Below are positions 1 through 12,365 of a DNA stretch of 64,000 nt, piece after piece. Below the pieces are notes generated by a model that was not told the DNA's origin, searched no databases, and saw only the letters and a program-made list of their open reading frames with translations. Each line of letters starts with the position of its first letter. The first letter of the stretch is position 1. Origin of the DNA: Calamus simplicifolius (taxonomy: Eukaryota > Streptophyta > Magnoliopsida > Arecales > Arecaceae); the NCBI GenBank assembly GCA_900491605.1, contig UESW01005040.1:284100-348099 (forward strand), written 5' to 3'. The position numbers were made by a program, and so were the translations under genes.

Positions 1-1894
1 GGTGTGGTATGGTGCATATCAGTACCATATCAAACTGATCACTGGCTGGCATGGGCTGCTCGAATGGTACGGCGGATCTTGGTCCTACTTGTGCTCATTC
101 TTTTATGAAATGGATGTGTGATCATGTTTGCTAAAGAGTAGGCTTGCTTATGATGCAAGCCTACTTATGCACTACGCATTATGGATTGGGGCCCTGTTTG
201 GCATTGCTTTTAGTGATTTGAAGGTGTGTGGGAGAATTTTTGAAATAATTTTCTAGCTCCTTCAAAAGTTGAAAAAACTGTATCCGGAAAAGCTCCAATT
301 TGAAACTTTTGGATAAAAGCTCCACTTGGAATGCATCACAAAGCTTGTTTTGCAATGAGTTAGAAGTCATTAGTCTAAACTATGAAAATAGTAACATTTA
401 ATATAATAATATATTATAAACATGATTATATATAATAATACTATAATATAATGATATTGTAAAAATAATATTATCATTTATAAGAAATATAAAAATTATT
501 ATTTATTATATTTTTATATAAAAAATATTTAAAATAAGAAATTTTTAAATCAAGAATACTTTAATAATAGTTTGTGATAAAAAAGTTAGATGGTTGAAAG
601 CACCATGTACTGCCTTTCATTTTCATTTCTTGTCACTAAGAATACTTCATTTCTTGTTACGAATAATACTCTATTTCTTATTATTGAAATCACTTTCTCA
701 TTTTGATTACTAAACAAAATCAAAGTTTCACAATACTCTAAAAATATTGTTATTAAAAAGCAATAATCACCACTACCTACAAAAAATGCCAAATGGGGCT
801 TCAGCCATTCCAAACTCCAAATTACTTGGTTTAATATACAACTATTGATGTGATCAATGTTTGACCTTTTATATCCTCCTTGGAGCAGCAGTTCCATTCT
901 AAATGGCTAAGAGCATCTAGAAATGATGGTTTATCAAAATTGTTTCTATCAGATGTATTGTAAGGTTAGTATCAAGATTCATCATGCCAAGCTATACCAC
1001 AATGTATGACGCATACCATACTATGTCGATAGTGAACCAGTAGTTGGTATGGAGTGTATATTTAGTCCCAGTAGCATGAACTGACCTGTGCGGGCACAAT
1101 TGCTAGCATGGTATTGGCGTGGGTACTAAAAATGGTATTGTACTGTGTTCATTGGATTGACAAGAGCAATGGTTTTAAGATTAGGATTTGGATCATAGGT
1201 TGCAAGTCTGATTTTTTCCCCAGAAACTCATAAATATAAAAGAAGTGTGAAACATTGCAATAGGAGTCAATTATAAAGTGGATGAATGGACTATATGAAC
1301 CATCTAAGCAACAAATCTTGTTTTAACAATTTAGGCCATATACAATACTTTGAAACAAACAGTCTGTTTTGGTGATTCAAGATGCTTGTATACTATTTCT
1401 TAATTTAATTATCCTTTTACATTAGAGTACTTAAGTATTTACTAGGATAAAGATGTTAACATGTGGCTGTAAAATACAAAAACTCGAATCTTATTTTTAA
1501 CTCTGTGAACTCAAATAATATACATGGTAATTTACTATTTGGGATTATTAGTAATAACTAACTTAAGAAGAAAATGGACCTAGACATGATTTAATATAAA
1601 ACAATATAACCAAATTAGATCTTGTGAGTCAAATGAATATATAGTCTATCATATGATCTGTGTCTTGTGATCCTAAATTGATCTTGATCCAAGGATGAGA
1701 TTTAGATCGTTTAAAGCCATTCTGATCCAGATTATAAGATCTGGATCAAGAAGGGAAGATTTTAATGACAATGGACATGATTATTCAAAAATGCAGCATG
1801 CTGAAACCGGCATGTTGTATTCTTTTACAAATTAAATCTGTTGGTTATATTGCATTTTGACAACATGCTGGAAGAGTTATACATGACTTTACTT
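1..1894. other. intergenic DNA, no gene recognised
   Basis: AT-rich sequence without a convincing coding region. The short open frames here have no recognisable domain and are interrupted by AT-rich tracts. Around 190-380 the sequence starts with a 'ggccctgtttgg' type end, seen in many plant MITEs, but I could not find the matching opposite end. Stretches near 1-100 and 1000-1160 share 'tggtatgg / gtaccat' words and may be remnants of one repeat family. Confidence 0.5.
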
Positions 1895-1905
1895 AGCTTT
1901 GTATG

Positions 1906-2382
1906 CTCAACAACTCAACTCAACTCATCTAAGCCTTTTCCCAACTACATGGGGTCGGCTACATGAATCTGCTTCCTCCACTCTGCTCTATTCAGGACCA
2001 AGTTGATATTTAAATTACAAATAGTTATATCTTTTTTAATTATTTCTGTTTATGTTAGTTTAGGTCTACCTCTACCTTTGTTCTTACCATAAATTATTAA
2101 AAAATCACTCTTTCTAACCAGAGCATCTAAAGGTTTACGTTGTATATGGCCAAACCACCGTAATCGATTTTATCTCATTTTATCTTCAATTGGGGCTATT
2201 CCTATCATTTCTTTTATATGTTTATTTCTAATTCTATCTTTTAAAGTTTTACCACATATCCATCTTAACATATGCATTTTTGTTACACTTAATTTATTCA
2301 CATGTTATTTCAATATTGCCCAATACTCTGTTCCATATAGCATAGCTGGCATAATAGCAAGCCGATCATACAATACTCCTGA
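1906..2382 (-). mobile_element. 5'-truncated RTE-clade LINE
   Basis: The minus strand translates, across a few stops, to the C-terminal end of an RTE-type reverse transcriptase: a PAMLYGTEYWAI stretch, then LRWICGKTLKDRIRN, IGIAPIEDKMR and LRWFGHIQRKPLDA. The 3' tail carries the family signature (AAGGCTTAGATGAGTTGAG on the minus strand). The body is flanked by an 11-bp direct repeat, agctttgtatg, at 1895-1905 and 2383-2393, which I read as the TSD. Seen: translation and repeat. Known: this C-terminal block and tail are typical of plant RTE LINEs. At least two stops make it a dead copy. Confidence 0.9.
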
Positions 2383-2393
2383 AGCTTTGTATG

Positions 2394-2789
2394 TTGGCGC
2401 TAAATATGTTTCCAGACATATATTGCACTAAGAAATTCAAATATCAGAAAATGTACCATGCATCTATATATAGAAGATCAGCAGAAAATAATAGATCTTT
2501 CTTTTTGATGTGAAACAAGAAATAATAGAGCAGATCTCGTGATTTACCATGCTTTGCCCTCCCCCCCCCACCCCCTGCAAAAAAAAAAAATGTTTTCAGA
2601 TTTTACAGTGCAGTTTTTCCCCTGAAAAACTGTATTAACTGTGTGGCAGGGAGGAAGGGATACACTTAAAATCGCGATCATATATGGAGAAATACTAAAC
2701 TATGAAAATTAAAAAAATGATAATGTTGATAAACTTCAATGTTTTAAAAGTTCTTGCTAGTACATGGATGTGGTAGATTGTTAATGGAC
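2394..2789. other. intergenic DNA
   Basis: No gene seen. It contains a C-rich run followed by an A tract at about 2561-2590. Confidence 0.5.
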
Positions 2790-2797
2790 AGAACACT

Positions 2798-5700
2798 TAG
2801 AGGTAGGCACTGAGCCGTGCCGCCCCTGGCATGGTACGGCCCAGTGAACTATGCCGTGCCGGGCGCAAAAAATTTTTTGCTGGCCCAGCACGGCACGGCC
2901 CATGACGGGCCTGGGCTAGCCCGCCATGCCGTGCCGACACGACCCATCTGGGGCTTGGCCCGTGCACGGCTCAAATAAAAAAAATTTGTAAAAAAATATT
3001 TTTTTTGATAAATTTAAAAATTATTAGGAATAAAGAAATTTTATTAATATAAAGCCATCTTAATGGTAGGGGGTTTGGCATAGACCCCTACCAGTTTATT
3101 AATTTAGAATCAAATGGTAAAGGGAGGGGGGCTAGGCCTGACCTCCAGAACATAATACAATAAGCAAGGAGAAAAAAATAGAAAGAAAAAAATAAAGATG
3201 ACTTACTTTAAGTTTTTAACAATTTAAAAAATAAAAATATACAATTATAAAAGTAGAAATGACTCACTCATCAGTCATCAGTAGGATTTGTGTCATCGTC
3301 ATCTTTGCTGGTTAAGTCATGTCCACCTTTATCTTGAAGCCTCGTCTCAGCATTCAACCAGTCTTTGAAGCAGATAAGCATCTCAACTGTCTCGCCAGTC
3401 ATCCTACTTCTCTTTTCATCCAAAATACGTCGACCTGCACCGAAAGCGGATTCCGATGCTACTGTGGACATCGGCACGGCTAAAATATCTCGTGCAATGG
3501 CAGACATAATAGGATATTGATTTTTAACACTCTTCCACCAAGCTAATATATTTAGACTTTCTATTTGATCTTCATCATATGTAGAATGAAGATCGTTTCA
3601 TAAATAAAATTCCAATTCATTACTTAAAGATGAAGAAGATGAAGCATGTGCGTGTCTTCTAATGAATGAAAAAATAGATGACGAACGAGATCTAGATGAA
3701 GAAGCAGAGCTTTGAGCATGTATTCTAGATCCACAAATTTTATCATTATATAAATCATAAATATCATTAAGAAGTTATGTTACCTCATCTTTAGCAGGTT
3801 TAGGATTTTGATTCATGTTTTACAATATTGATCAATTAAAAAAATTACACCATTTAATTTAACTATAGGATCAAAAACAGCAGCTACGTTATGCAATGGA
3901 CATATCCTATTTCAATATTCGTTCCATTTAGTTTCCATATTACGTATAATAGGCATTAAAACTTCATGATATCTATATTCTTTAAATTTTTTACTAATTA
4001 CATATGCTTTTTGTAAAAATGAATAAGAAGTTGGATAATAAATACCTGAAAGAACATTTGTAGCACCATAAAAAGTAACCAAAAAATCTTCTAAAATTTT
4101 ACCTTGATTCCAATCAGCTTTAGTCAATGTAAATCCTAATCCACGCTCATTAATATAAGCACTTAATATGTTCTTATATGAATATGCATCATGTATCATG
4201 GCATAGGTACTATTTCAACGAGTTATTACATCAAGTTTAAAATTTTTAAAATGTTTAGCATGATCTACACAATTGTTTAAATTCTTGAAGTTTTGACTTT
4301 GAAGCATGAATAAAAGAAACTGCATTTCTAATTTTTGAAATAACCTATTGAATTATGTTCATGCCAGATTGAGCAGAAAGATTTAACATGACATGCATAT
4401 CTAATATGATAATTGTCCATCTAAAATGGGATGCAAAAAGTCGTTTAATAATGCAACAGCAGAATTATTATTAGATACATTATCAAAAGTAATTGATATT
4501 ATTTTATTATTAATATTATATGAGCATACGGTTTGATAAAATATTTAAAATTTATTGTCCTGAATGCGAATCAAAAGCACGAAAAGCAATAATTTATTTA
4601 TTTAATTGCCAATCATTATCAATATAATGAGCAGTAACAGCAATAAAACAATTACTACTTACAGATGCTGGCCAAATATCAGAAGTTAAAGAAATTCTAG
4701 CATTTAAATTTGAGGCTTTCCGTTAAATTTTGTTTCATTGCTAAATGTTTGTCATAGCCACTCTTCTAAAGGTACGGCTACTAGTTCTTTTATAAGCAGG
4801 TTGTAGGCCTAATTGAACATATCTTTCAAAATTATAAGATTCAGATAAACTAAAAGGTAATTCATCTTGAACTATCCATCTTACCAGTAATTTTCTTTGA
4901 TTTTCATGGTTATATGCAAAATTGCCTACAAGTGATCCCTCTTGTATATTAAGGATACATTGCTGATGGGAATCATGCATCCTATGACTCTTTTGATGTC
5001 TTCTTAGATGCCCTGTTCCCAAGTATAGAACAACGGTAAAGTTTTGCACATTTTTTACATTTTGCTTTATAGACTCCATCAACCATAATTCTATCAAAAT
5101 CAATCCAAACATTACTAGTCCTTTACGAGAAGAGGTTTGACACTCACTGACACTAGCTCTAGATGGAACTTGGAGTTGGGATTGGGGTTGGGGTCCTTGG
5201 GGATTAGTTTCCTCACCCTTAGAAAAAGGATGCATATTAAAATTACTTTCGTTAAAAGATGCCATATCTAAAATTTTTAATTAATAAATGCAAAAAAATA
5301 AAAATTAACCAACAAAAAGGAATTAAGAAAAGATCAGAGGTGGAGGCGTGGAGCCGAGATTTGTGAGCTTCCTCTTGCGCTCTCGCTTTTTAACAAGAAG
5401 TGACCTTGTAATACTTGACTACTGCTTGAGCACTTGCCACTTGTAAGAACACTTGCAAATTAAAAATTAAATTGCTAATCTACTGGAGCACTTGCTGGAA
5501 GAGAGAAATAGTAGTAATAGAGTTGGTTTGGTGTGGTAAGAACGAGGAAGAGTTCATCTATTTATAAAGTCTTAATTTTTTTTTCCAAAACTACCCTTTG
5601 ATATAGCCTGACTGTTGGAAGGGGTAAAATGGTTTAAACCCTCCCAATAGTCTTTAACGACTATATAGCTGTTTAAAAAATGCTATATAGACGTTATTGG

Positions 5701-5856
5701 GCCATTGGCCTTGCTGGTGCCTAGGCCTAAAAAATTGCCGTGCCGAATTTGAATTTTTTTTTACCGGGCCGTGCCTGGCACGGCCCATTTGTTAATGGGC
5801 CGTGCCAGGCATGGCACGGCAATTTTTTAGGCACGACGGCCCAGCGCCCATCTCTA
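2798..5856 (-). mobile_element. complete, decayed hAT DNA transposon
   Basis: The left end reads tagaggtaggcactgagccg and the reverse complement of the right end reads tagagatgggcgctgggccg, forming imperfect terminal inverted repeats. Both sides carry the same 8-bp TSD, agaacact, at 2790-2797 and 5857-5864. An 8-bp TSD and TAG-type ends are hAT hallmarks. Subterminal regions are rich in GTGCCGTGCC/GGCACGGC words, which may be transposase binding sites (inference). Inside are minus-strand remnants of a BED finger, the transposase core and the hAT dimerisation domain. Frame breaks show it is not autonomous today. The copy at 51820-53023 is an internally deleted relative. Confidence 0.95.
3271..5265 (-). 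pseudogene. hAT transposase remnant (BED finger to hAT dimerisation domain)
   Basis: Read on the minus strand from 5265. The N-terminal piece (5265-4741) starts MASFNESNFNMHPF and contains a BED-type zinc-finger region, where C-x2-C (CKKC in a neighbouring frame, about 5035-5060) is followed by HLRRHQKSH, so the finger is split by a frameshift. A central piece (4199-3912) matches the RNase-H-like transposase/DUF4413 region (FLVTFYGATNVLSG, PIIRNMETKWNEY). The C-terminal piece (3507-3271) is the hAT dimerisation domain, with SAIARDILAVPMSTVASE and FGAGRRILDEKRSR. Such transposases are normally 600-700 residues in one frame; here several frameshifts and stops separate the blocks. Clearly a pseudogene. 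Confidence 0.9.
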
Positions 5857-5864
5857 AGAACACT

Positions 5865-6984
5865 GATAATGCAAAAGAATCAATATTGGGGATATTATAT
5901 TGGAGTTTGGTTATGTTTCCTGCAACTACATTGGGACATATATGTAGGCTTACCATTTCATAACGGACTAATATAGTATCATGGATGATCTGTGCCACCA
6001 TTCTTCTTTTTCTTCTTTTTCGACTACAACTGCTACTAGTGCTACCACCATTGCTGCTACTTTGAGTGAGAAGCCTCTCAAAAATTTCATGTTTCAAAAG
6101 AACAACTGGTTGATTTTGGATTTTGAAGAAGGCCAAGTTTTATCCAAGACTCATGTTGCAAGTTGTATTGGCATATCATTCGATACAAAACCATATTGGA
6201 TCATTTAGGCCACAGGTTCCATGTTGCACATGTTGAATGCTGCAAACCCGGTATACTTATAATTGGTGGTGGTCTTGAGAGAATCTGTTTTTCCTGCAAT
6301 TAGTTTGGGCTATAGGTTGTTGGCCAAACATTCTAGTGAAAAGGTGCAAGGATGTAAAATCAAATGATTGTAAAGTTATATACACTACATATTTCAGATT
6401 TATAACCCAACTCTAGGAGGTGTCTTTAGCCATTCGTATGTGTGACCAAGCTTGGCTGTATTCGATTGCAAACATTTGACCAGGATTGATCAAGCTGACT
6501 CTTCCATTTTTATTTCATATTTATAAACATAACCGTTCTAAATGTATCTAATAAATACCTCCATAAGTTGGCTTCTGTTGCAATGCACCATAAATTCAGT
6601 TCACTTTCGGCTTGTTCTTTATACTTTAGAACTATCAAAGAAACTGCCATTTAACAAACTAAGATGCCAGTCGGGCAGATTGTGGAGTTTCTCATTTCTT
6701 CTATAAGGATATGTGATTATTGATTTCTCTGTAAGATTGATGCACAAGTTTTTAGATAAATGTCTTTTGGTCTCTCTTGCTGGGTTTTTACTTAACTTTT
6801 AATGACTCTCAAAGTTTGTGCTGACTTAACTGAAGACTTTGGTTTTGTTTTTCATCGATTGGCATTCCTTCTTCACAAATGCGTGCATTAACGGAAAAGG
6901 AAATAAAAAAGAAACCATGCTTTGATCCTGAAGGTGTGTTTGAACGCTTAATTATTTTATTTTGATATGGTTTAATGGATGCAG
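5865..6984. other. intergenic or intronic DNA upstream of the INO80C exon
   Basis: No coding exon recognised. If the exon at 6985-7116 belongs to a functional gene, this stretch and the hAT element at 2798-5856 would lie in its last intron. I looked for the upstream residues expected in INO80C proteins (a CDITGFE block) on the + strand and did not find them. Confidence 0.45.
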
Positions 6985-7116
6985 GCACACTACATAGACC
7001 CAAGGACAAACCTGCGCTATGCAAACCCGGATGTCTTCAAGCGCTTAAGAATGCTTCCTGATGATTTTGTCCAGAGGTATCTCTCTTTGAGGAATGCAGC
7101 TGTCGTTCTGAAATAG
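6985..7116 (+). CDS. INO80C: terminal exon of INO80 complex subunit C (Ies6-like, YL1-C domain)
   Basis: A splice acceptor (ggatgcag) precedes an open frame coding AHYIDPRTNLRYANPDVF, then RLRMLPDDFVQRYLSLRN and AAVVLK, ending in TAG at 7114-7116. This is the conserved C-terminal half of the YL1-C domain of plant INO80C/Ies6, a nuclear subunit of the INO80 chromatin-remodelling complex; the protein normally ends VVLK or VVLR, as here. The 43 codons are uninterrupted and the acceptor sits at a plausible family exon boundary. Upstream exons were not found in the 6.98 kb before it, so they lie outside the window behind a long TE-bearing intron, or this is an orphaned duplicate exon. Family assignment is firm; gene integrity is unknown. 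Confidence 0.8.
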   Translation, partial: AHYIDPRTNLRYANPDVFKRLRMLPDDFVQRYLSLRNAAVVLK

Positions 7117-7147
7117 CATCTCTTCAATAACAGTGCAGAGGAAAAAG

Positions 7148-7985
7148 AATGTTGATTTAGAACGTTTCTTTTAGGGTAGTAATGAAAAACTTGCAAGGTT
7201 GTCCTTGTAATTATGATATTAGTGTTAAATTTTTCATAGCGTTTGTGTATTTGCTGGTAAGTTGAACACAGCAAAACTCTCTCTGCATAGCTATGGGAGA
7301 TTTGGAAGGGAACGTTTCATATTTGGTTAGCTTTCTGTAAGAACCGTGCATTGAGGTGGACAGAACTGTGCATGAATGTGGACAAGATAATGAGAACATG
7401 TTGAATAGAATATGCATCAACTTGCCTTTGTGTGCCATGTGCTCAGGGTTGATCATTGGAGCCATAAAAATCTACCAATGTTCTCACCCGATATGATATG
7501 AATATTCGGCAGGTTCTCAGGTGGGAAACTAATCCAAATCAAACAATTTAGCTTATTTTTCATGAATCACGAGTATAGCCATATTTGTTTTAAGTGATAT
7601 TGTTCAATCTGAAGCTTGATTTGTCAGACCGATGTCAAGCAATAAGACAGGTCTTGATGGAGTGGATAAGATTCTTTGGTCGGTTCATAGCTCAAAGACT
7701 TGTTTGGAAGTGAGGAGATTCTAAATTCAGAATAATTTAGGTGAGAGAGAGGGTGTTGATTTAGAACTTAAACTTTTGTTTTAGGGAAGTAACGGAAAAA
7801 TTGAGAGTTTCCTTTTAATTTTGATTTTAATGCTAAATTTTTCACAGCCTTTGTATATTTGCTCGTAAGTTGAGCACAGCAAAACTCTCTGCCCGATGGC
7901 CGTGGAAATTTGGAAGGGAACGCTTTGTATTTGGTGCTTTCTGCAGGAATTGTGGGCGGACAAGATAATGTGAACATGTTGAATG
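7148..7985. repeat. tandem duplication of about 250 bp downstream of the INO80C exon
   Basis: About 7148-7410 and 7750-7985 share a long diverged block, including 'ttgatttagaac', 'ttgaacacagcaaaactctct', 'gatttggaagggaacg' and 'acaagataatg.gaacatgttgaat'. The second copy runs into the segment that is itself duplicated at 53.7 kb. Confidence 0.8.
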
Positions 7986-8360
7986 GAACACGAAGCTGCA
8001 AAAATTTTCCAATGTTCTCAACTAACGTAGCACACAAGCATAGTCAATTTTGCTTTAGGTGAAACCATTCCATCTGAAGATTGATTGGTCAGAGTCATGT
8101 CAAGCAATTCTGTGGTAGGTACGTAGATGACTTGTATGTCAAGATTTTAAATTTTTTGTTTTGTTTTGAAATATGACTATAATTTAGGTGAAAGCGAGAA
8201 GGTTGGTTATCTATGACATACCTAGGTAAGAATACTTGATCGGTTATCTCACCACTTCTGAGCACCGGATTTTTCGACGCTACTTAAAATAGCGTTTCAA
8301 ACATGTGATTGGGTTGGATTTTAACGTACCAACGCATCCTTAGTAACCCATGCAGACTTT

Positions 8361-10302
8361 TTTTTTTTAAATTTTTTTTTTTTGGTATAGGTGGGTGATC
8401 ACACCAATATAGGGTGAGTCGAACCCGATATATAGAGTACAAAATTTGTGTTAGAACAAGAGGATATGGATCTTCCAGCTTCCAATTTCAAAAATCAGAG
8501 TGGTAGGCCATCTTGGCGACGATTCAATCTACTGCTGAGTTGGTTTCCTTATAGATGTGCCACATCTGGACGTAGTGAATGCCCTGAAGGAGAGATCGAA
8601 TGTCATAGATCAAGGGGTTGGTAGGCAGATAATCGTAGTGATCCTGACGGAGCCAACGAATCACAGTAATAGCATCCCACTCAATAATAAGACTACGAAC
8701 GCCCAAGCTGCGAATGACATAGAAATACAGCTCCACTAGAGACATCGAGGAGTCAAGAAGGCCGAATCTGCCAGCATCGCACCATTCGACTCTCGAATCA
8801 CAAAACTCGATCCTGCAGATCTACCATGAACACTCCCATCAAAGTTGATTTTGATAGACCCTAAAGATGGGGGCTCTCAAGATATGAAGACCGTATGCCG
8901 GTGTGCTGTCAAGGCAGCATGGGAACCCTAGGGGCTAGGGCTATCAGAATCAAGAACTGTCCGATGGGAAGTGTACTCAGGTGATAAGGAGAAGGCTGTC
9001 CTGATAACCCTATGAGAAGGAGCAGACTCATCAGTAAACACAAGATGGTTCCGGGATAACCAGACTTGATAAGCTATGAGAAAGGAGATGCAATGAGAAG
9101 CAACACCAACGTCCCAAAGCCGGTTGCCAGAAATCTACTAGATCTATCTAGCTCTAGAACAGGTGAAGATAGCATGGTCAACCATCTCTTCCTCAGTGCC
9201 ACATAACGGGCACGCAGGTTGGATGCTCAATCCTCGCCCAGAGAGCACGGAACAGGTAGGAAGACAATTCCATGCAAGCTTCCAAATAAATAGCCGGACC
9301 CTAGGATAAATGGAAAGGTGCCAGATCCAAGCCACATCCAACGACTGCTGGGACTAAGGTTGTAAGCCCTTAGGAGGTCCCTGATAGGAGCACGAGCCAA
9401 ACATGATCTCCTCCAAACCTTGATGTTGGGGGTGTGACCCAGGACAAGAGGAATAGAAAGAATGCGACAATAAAGCTTATCCCCAAAGAAGCTGGATAGC
9501 AAAGGGTATCCCAGGTAGAATGATCCTGGGCAGTAAGATTAATGACTCTCATCCCACTAGAAATGGCAATGCTGACAAAGGTAGGCCATCGAGATAGGGG
9601 AAGTCGGCAATCCACATATCCCGAACAATATCCACTGAGGCTCCATCATCAATCATCCACGATATGCTGTTTAGAATAGTCGGAGCATGCCGGCAGACCT
9701 CTTTCCAAAAGAAAGAGTGCTCCCGAGAAGGCTGTGGATCAATGGAAAAAATTTAGTCACCGTATTTGGCACGCATGAATGAACTCCACATACAGTGCGT
9801 ATCAAGTAAGAACCGAGTTGTATGCCTAGCAATCAACGCTTCCCTTCTAACAGTGAGTGACTGGATTCCAAGCCCCCCTTAGCAATCGGCAAGCATACAA
9901 TATCCCAAGCCAATAGATAAACACCATGTCCATCCTACATCGAGGCCTAGAGGAAGTCCCTGAAATATCTCTCAATCTTCCTCAAGTAAGTTAATGGGAC
10001 AGCAGCATTAGATAACAGATAGAGAGGAAGAGAAGAGAGCACCGATCGTAATAGAGTAATCATTGCCATCATAGATAGTCCAGTGACTTGCTATCCATCC
10101 AGCCGATCTCGGACACGCCCTCTAGGTCACTAAAGTCATAGATCCTTGGCCGTCTTCCTATTATAGGTATCCCCATATAAGATAGCTAGTCAGCCTGCGC
10201 AGAGATGCCCATGATTTGCATGATAGGCCCCCTTAAAGTAGGAGTCAACCTAGGACTAAAATATATCAAGGATTTACTCAGATTAACTTTCTGTCCAGAG
10301 AT
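8361..10302 (-). mobile_element. 5'-truncated L1-type LINE with RNase H (copy A)
   Basis: The 3' end lies at low coordinates: a T-rich run (poly-A of the minus strand) is followed by the family tail 'gtgggtgatcacacc'. On the minus strand it encodes, in broken frames, the thumb of the reverse transcriptase (from a QKVNL block near 10290), the zf-RVT domain (about 9700-9144, with WKLAWNCLPTC and CPLCGTEEEMVDHAIF) and the RNase H domain (8745-8524). It is bounded by an 8-bp TSD, cagacttt, at 8353-8360 and 10303-10310. The paralogous site near 54112-54120 lacks the insertion. Truncation within the RT domain is ordinary for L1 insertions. Confidence 0.92.
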
Positions 10303-10360
10303 CAGACTTTCACGTTAAATACCTAGCATCTTTGCGCCTTTGTAAGAAGCAATTCTCTAC

Positions 10361-10402
10361 AACTCAACTCATCTAAGCCTTTTCCCAACTGCATGGGTTG
10401 GC
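10361..10402 (-). mobile_element. 42-bp RTE LINE tail insertion
   Basis: The insert is the extreme 3' end of the RTE family (aactcaactcatctaagcc followed by a ttttcccaact block), matching the tail of the element at 1906-2382. It is flanked by a perfect 14-bp direct repeat, aagcaattctctac, at 10347-10360 and 10403-10416. The paralogous site near 54147-54160 has a single copy of the target and no insert. It is an extreme 5' truncation. Confidence 0.9.
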
Positions 10403-10416
10403 AAGCAATTCTCTAC

Positions 10417-11686
10417 TGAATAAGAAAAAAAAAAAAAAATCAAGGTACCTTACTTCTTATTCTTTGGTATTACGATTCAGACTACTTGTATTTTTTGCCC
10501 ATGGTCCCAAACTATAAACCGGTGGAACTCAGGTCAGATACATATTATATCTGCAGCTAAGTTTAACAAAAAAATTGATTTCTAATCTATTAGAATAATT
10601 AAGCTTTGAATTAATAGGTTTTTTTAGGATTCGGTTTAGCATATATGATTTTATTGGACCTACTATTCAGGGTTTATGTATATATATTCAAGTTAAAAGA
10701 ACTTTTGACATAGTTGGAGATAATTCAAAATTATAAAGTATTTATTGAAGAAATATATCAAAGAGTCATGTTATGTTATTCAAAAGTTAAAAAGTGTTTT
10801 AAAGTTTTAAATGAGAAAGTTCATTATGGCATGAAACTTTTTATTTTAGATGTGCTGCTTTGATTGATGTGATGATGTCAAAATATTTTTAATGCATGAA
10901 AAGTTAAAGAGTTACCATGAGGTTTATAAATAGTGAAGCCTTAGTAAAGTTGTGATGATGCGTGGGAAGAAGAAAGTAGAAAACATTATTAGGTGAGTCC
11001 AAGGCCACATGCATCCTCTTTGTCTTGTTGGCTTATTTTTATATAATACAATCATTGATCATTTGAATTCATATCTTCCTTTTCTTATATTGTAACTAGT
11101 CTCTTTTAGACTTTGAATTAGACTTTGACTTCTAATTTCATTAGACATCACCTGTGATATATAAAAAGAGCATCATGTGAAAAGCGAATAACTGGTTTAT
11201 AAAAAATCTAATTTCTTTTGAAACTATTTTAAAGTTTTATTTATATTTGATTTGATTAAAACAAAATAGGATAATTATACAAGAAGCACATGAATTTATT
11301 TAGAATTTTTAATTAAATCTTATTTTTTTTAATTGAGCATTCAATTCATATAAGTTTCACAATCAAATATATTTTTGATAGCCGTTAAGAATCACTTAAC
11401 AGGCTATATGACAAGATTATGACTTAAGTGTGTGTATATATATATATATTCAATTAAGTATATGAACTTATAAAAAAAATTTAGTTGGATGCATTAACTC
11501 ATATAAATTTTTTTATCAGGCTCAGAGTATATGGATAAAAGAATTACAGGGGTTATCCATTAGTATTCTCTTAACATTTAACTTTATATGGTAGAGTCAG
11601 ATAGTTTTTATAGAGTTATACAATCTTTGGAAGAAAGTAAACTTTTTTTGTTGAGAAATGCGCTAATAACACATCAAAAGTGTATA

Positions 11687-11718
<32 letters not shown>

Positions 11719-12329
11719 TTAAAGTGTATAATTTTATTATTAATTCATTTATTATTAGTTGAACAATTAGAAAGTTACTATTTTACTGCTTAATCTTTCA
11801 TGCATATGCTTTTTTATATACAAATAGATAATAATATTTCTTCTTTAGATTATTATGTATATTTTTTATATGTAAATTTTTTGATTGATTGGTCTGTTAT
11901 ACATTTATGAAAATGCTAACTAAACTTAAACAAGTATACTTAATTAAAAACTTTTATGAGTTGGTATACTTAATTGAAAACTTTTATAAGTTATGTTTAA
12001 TTAAAAATATACTTAAGTTATATTGACGACTATCAAATGATCTGCCAAGTCATTATCGGTGATCATTAAAAATGTACTTAATTAAAATACTTACATGAGT
12101 TTGTATTCTTAATTAAAAAAAGAATAATATAAGAATTCAATTAAAAATTCTAAATAAGTTCATATGCTCATGGTATAATTATTTGCAACAGAATCAAAAC
12201 CTAAATTTTGGTAGGAATTTTGAAATTAAGATAGTAGCAAGTGAGAGTTAAGGAAAGCATGAATGAAAAAAAAAAAGTATAAATCTAAATATTAAGAAAA
12301 AAACTATATATATATATGCGCGAGAGAGC

Positions 12330-12365
<36 letters not shown>

